Both the position numbers and the translations under genes were made by a program. The notes under the pieces were generated by a model. The model ran no database searches, had not been told where the DNA came from, and saw only the letters and a program-made list of their open reading frames with translations. From Paulinella micropora (lineage: Eukaryota > Cercozoa > Imbricatea > Euglyphida): a DNA stretch of 34,642 bases. Shown one piece after another: positions 1 to 34,642 of the stretch. Location: NCBI GenBank assembly GCA_009731375.1, contig BJOX01000304.1, forward strand, positions 143,533-178,174, in the 5' to 3' direction. Positions within the stretch are counted from its first letter, which is position 1; every line of letters starts with the position of its first letter.

Positions 1-22
1 GGGGGGGGGGGGGGGGGGGGGG
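1..22. repeat. poly-G run at window edge
   Basis: Twenty-two consecutive G. Similar poly-C runs flank N gaps inside the window, so this edge probably also lies next to an assembly break or a hard-to-sequence homopolymer. Confidence 0.8.
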
Positions 23-316
<294 letters not shown>

Positions 317-900
317 CCACCTATCATATATACTATCTTTATATCTTTCTTTCTTTTTAGTGTACGAGTCCTCGTCTATCTATCTATCTACCTACCTACC
401 TATCTTATACTATCTTTATATCTTTCTTTCTTTTTAGTGCACGGGTCATCGTCTATCTATCTATCTACCTACCTACCTATCTTATACTATCTTTACATTT
501 TTCTTTCTTTTTAGTGTACGAGTCCTCGTCTATCTATCTATCTACCTACCTACCTATCTTATACTATCTTTATATCTTTCTTTTCAGTGTACGGGTCCTC
601 ATTTATCTATCTATATACCCACCCACCTATCTTATATACTATCTTTATATTTTTCTTTCTTTTTCGTGTACGGGTCCTCGTCTATCTATCTATCTACCTA
701 CCTACCTATCTTATACTATCTTTATATCTTTCTTTCTTTTCATGTACGGGTCCTCGTCTATCTATCTATCTACCTACCTACCTATCTTATACTATCTTTA
801 TATCTTTCTTTCTTCTCAGTGTACGGGTCCTCGTCTATCTATCTATCTATCTACCTACCTACCTATCTTATACTGTCTTTATATCTTTCTTTCTTTTCAG
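317..900 (+). repeat. Array of seven truncated copies of the 901 exon start
   Basis: Units of 73-81 bp start at about 361, 438, 515, 588, 667, 743 and 820. Each carries a TTTC-rich polypyrimidine tract, a 3' splice site and the first roughly 18 bases of the exon at 901, and then runs into TATC/CTAC instead of the rest of the exon. The AG is lost in two units (667 has CG, 743 has CA). The complete exon is the last member, at the 3' end. Confidence 0.85.
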
Positions 901-29278
<28,378 letters not shown>

Positions 29279-29536
29279 GCATCTTGTTCTATGACCTCGT
29301 GTGTCATTCCAGTGTGACAAAGTCGCCCTACTTTGAGCTTCAGCTTTCTCGGTAGGGCTACGGCGAGTCTGAAGGCACAGTTTGAAAGCTCTAGACAAGG
29401 GCTTTCAAGAGGCCATATTCAGTTTTTGCGTATCTCTCAACTAGCGATTGAGAAAAATAAGTTACAAGTGAGATCATTTTCCCATTTCAATACCGTCGGC
29501 AATGCATCCGAAATTTCGGGTTTGTGGTGCGAGAGA

Positions 29537-29623
29537 GCGCCACTCTAGCCCAACTTATAGCCACGTGCACCCCAGACCAGAGCCACCCTAGCCCAACTTC
29601 TAGCCACGTGCACCCCAGACCAG
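29537..29623. repeat. Two tandem ~43-bp copies containing CACGTG
   Basis: CCTAGCCCAACTTMTAGCCA then CGTGCACCCCAGACCAG, present twice with few changes. Confidence 0.8.
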
Positions 29624-29982
29624 CTCTTGCTGGCCTGGGTGGTTCTGTTGCACTTGAAAGCACGGTATATTTCTTTGTTCTCGTTTGCTTTTTCAACCTA
29701 CTCCAATTTTGTAACACCTTGTTTGTTGCAATGTTTTCTGGACCAGTTTCTTTCTTGCTGTGCTTTTTTGTTTGCTTTGTCGCTGTTTATTCTTTTCTCT
29801 CCTTTTCATCTCTCTCTCTCTCTCTCTCTCTTTCTCTTCCATGGCCGCATATTTGTTCTTGGTTCAGCTCGTTTTCGTCGCATGCATTTAGCAGGCGGCT
29901 CTTGTTGCCTACTTAGGAGCAAGAGTGAGACTCAGTGACACTACATTGATCAATATCGAAGATAAGAAAATAGAATTTTAAA

Positions 29983-29988
29983 AATAAA
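29983..29988 (+). terminator. Candidate polyadenylation signal AATAAA
   Basis: Canonical hexamer about 700 bases after the proposed stop codon of gene 1; no downstream element was checked. Confidence 0.3.
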
Positions 29989-30157
29989 CTCGCTTCCAAG
30001 CAGCAATATCACTAAGCCGGCCGGGACTCAGGCTGACTTTTTGACATTTCTGGCACTTTATAAATGTTTATGAAGAATATTAATTAAATCAATATTATTA
30101 ATACTATACTGATGATAAATTGAACAATTTTGACTTATATTACTAGTATAATATTAA

Positions 30158-30903
30158 CCCTTACTCGGGCAAGATCCACATTTGTGGATACAATCCACAT
30201 TTGTGGATCTAGTTTTGAACTTCAATAAACATCAATACCAATTGTAAATTGCTATACTACGCAACAGATTAATACTATCAAGTGTTGTTGAAGCGATCTG
30301 TGAAAACCAGGATGTCATAGCTTAGCTGGAAGTGACTTAAATATGAAACTGAAAACAGGCACCAACCACTTTTTTTCACATATTTTCGTGACACATTTTC
30401 AAATTACTATGCATAAAAACATCAGTATCAATCGGCGTAAAATGCTATCCTACGCTACACATTCAGTGATAAATCAAGAGTTGCTGAAGCGATATGTGAA
30501 AACCAGGATGTCATAGCGGCGGGGGCTTTTCTGGAACACGGTGACTTATTAATAAATATGCGGCCAGTGAAGTCACAGACATCAACCACTTTTTTTTCGT
30601 AAATTTTATAAGAGGCAGCCACTGTGACCGTCCTCTGATCTCGGTTGTGAAGGTTTTATTAGTTATATATTGAGAACTTTTGAACGGATTTTTGACATGG
30701 TTACTACGGACCAGGTTAGCTTCAACCGGACTCCGGCATTTTTCAAGTCTAGTATAATATCATTGAACATTTATTAATACAACTATCAAAATCCACAAAC
30801 TGAATTCAAAACTCACCTCGGTTGAAAAGTATTAGCCGATCCACATTCAAGTTCAACGGTGGATCTTGATCCACAAACTTGAATGCGGAAGCCCGAGTAA
30901 GTG
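30158..30903. mobile_element. piggyBac-like MITE
   Basis: CCCTTACTCGGGC at the left end and GCCCGAGTAAGTG at the right end (13-bp inverted, one mismatch), flanked by TTAA at 30154-30157 and 30904-30907. TTAA duplication with CCC-type ends is characteristic of piggyBac elements. 746 bp, AT-rich, no transposase frame, so non-autonomous. Subterminal ATCCACATTTGTGGAT palindromes occur twice at the left, with related ATCCACA motifs at the right. A diverged ~190-bp direct repeat (about 30225-30390 and 30410-30605) fills the middle. Confidence 0.75.
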
Positions 30904-30907
30904 TTAA

Positions 30908-31380
30908 TAATTTCAACCGATTAATTTTCATCATGAGCCTCCGTATTAATATAATAATTTAATACATCAGCATCTTTACGAGTATTGATCAAGTTCAATG
31001 CCATGATATTAATAACTGAGTTCACCATGATTATGAGAGTCCGATGACTCGAAGTTTACTGCCCGCAGTATACTGGACGAGGGTGAGGAAGACATAGAGC
31101 TTGAACACTGGATGTTGGCCGCCTCAAGTTCGATCCGGTGAAGTCATCCGACGTGAGCTAGCGTGCGATGGTAACTCACTAGAGAAACTTGCGCAGGCTA
31201 CTCCTGGCTTCAGTGAATCACATGTCCTCGACGGCGGGCCCGGGATCATCCGATCAATCCTCAGAGTTAGCAAATTTAGACGGGCCAGTGATCCCAGTGA
31301 AAAGTAACAATGACAGAAATATTAATAATAATTGATTATTCTGAGTCGGAATATGCCTAATGTGTTCAAGCTACGTTGTA
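30908..31380. other. Intergenic / 3' flank of gene 2
   Basis: Unique sequence between the piggyBac-like element and the gene 2 stop. A short + strand frame (31101-31307) shows no recognisable features. Probably 3' UTR of gene 2. Confidence 0.4.
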
Positions 31381-34574
<3,194 letters not shown>

Positions 34575-34642
34575 CTTGAGAGAGAGAGAGAGAGGGAGAG
34601 AGAGAGAGAGAGAGAGGGAGGGAGAGAGAGAGAGAGAGAGAG
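34575..34642. repeat. (GA)n at window end
   Basis: (CT)n in gene 2 sense; serves as the pyrimidine tract of exon 1's acceptor. Confidence 0.9.

Larger units (their letters stand above)
29279..29990 (+). other. Putative 3' UTR of gene 1
   Basis: Mostly unique sequence. It contains a TTGAAAGC/GCTTTCAA inverted pair near 29380-29408, a two-copy 43-bp tandem repeat (29537-29623) and (CT)n near 29811. An AATAAA lies at 29983-29988. No convincing coding frame. Confidence 0.4.

Noticed and set aside
29524-29916. 130-codon + strand frame with a hydrophobic, Ser/Leu-rich end
   Set aside because: Includes a noncoding tandem repeat and (CT)n, with no splice continuity or recognisable domain; treated as 3' UTR.
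31101-31307. 68-codon + strand frame
   Set aside because: No homologous features or splice context; lies in the probable 3' flank of gene 2.

Overview
This is a eukaryotic nuclear window. It has GT-AG introns, split codons, TTAGGG-type (CCCTAA) repeat tracts, a tRNA-derived SINE-like head, two TIR elements and no operon-like packing. The lineage cannot be fixed from sequence alone. Most of the window is microsatellite: TATC/GATA, TATG/CATA, TC/GA, CAGA, TTTC, and the pentamers TTGTA, ACATR, TGTAA and TCTTA. Nearly all long open frames are read-through of these repeats and are not genes. Six N gaps interrupt the sequence, and several abut poly-C or (CT)n.

Gene 1 (+ strand, about 901-29278, 5' end upstream of the window) is a very long low-complexity gene. 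It is recognised as about 40 short exons whose translations are Gly/Ser/Tyr-rich, each bounded by AG and GT, with matching phases at most junctions. Along the protein the composition changes in blocks: GSYGG repeats (about 1.7-9.4 kb), NYGGG/YYLSDAY (11-13 kb), GYGGG (14-15 kb), RGRNRNR then acidic DDSSDYDSS (17-18 kb), KQSDYSDYG (19-20 kb), SYSDYSAGSSWGS, KKSD and SGNSWSDAY (20-24 kb), N/K-rich and RGG-like (24-25 kb), GGFGG (25-27.5 kb), and a charged K/D/E/S/T tail (27.9-29.3 kb). The introns are almost pure microsatellite, and the splice sites often lie inside the first or last repeat unit. Many exons sit next to arrays of truncated copies of themselves.

Gene 2 (- strand, 34574 down to 31381, 5' end beyond the window) is a five-exon BMT5-like (DUF2431) rRNA methyltransferase-type domain that splices in phase to a C-terminal UBA domain. 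A decayed extra copy of its third visible exon has turned into an AAC/CAA repeat tract.

Genes 1 and 2 converge. The 29.3-31.4 kb spacer holds a putative 3' UTR and a piggyBac-like MITE with TTAA target duplications. A second small TIR element sits inside a GATA array in a gene 2 intron. Retroposon-like 3' ends followed by (TATC)n occur at four places in gene 1. The main subject of interest is the splice-site-anchored microsatellite and truncated-exon architecture of gene 1, followed by the methyltransferase-UBA combination in gene 2.
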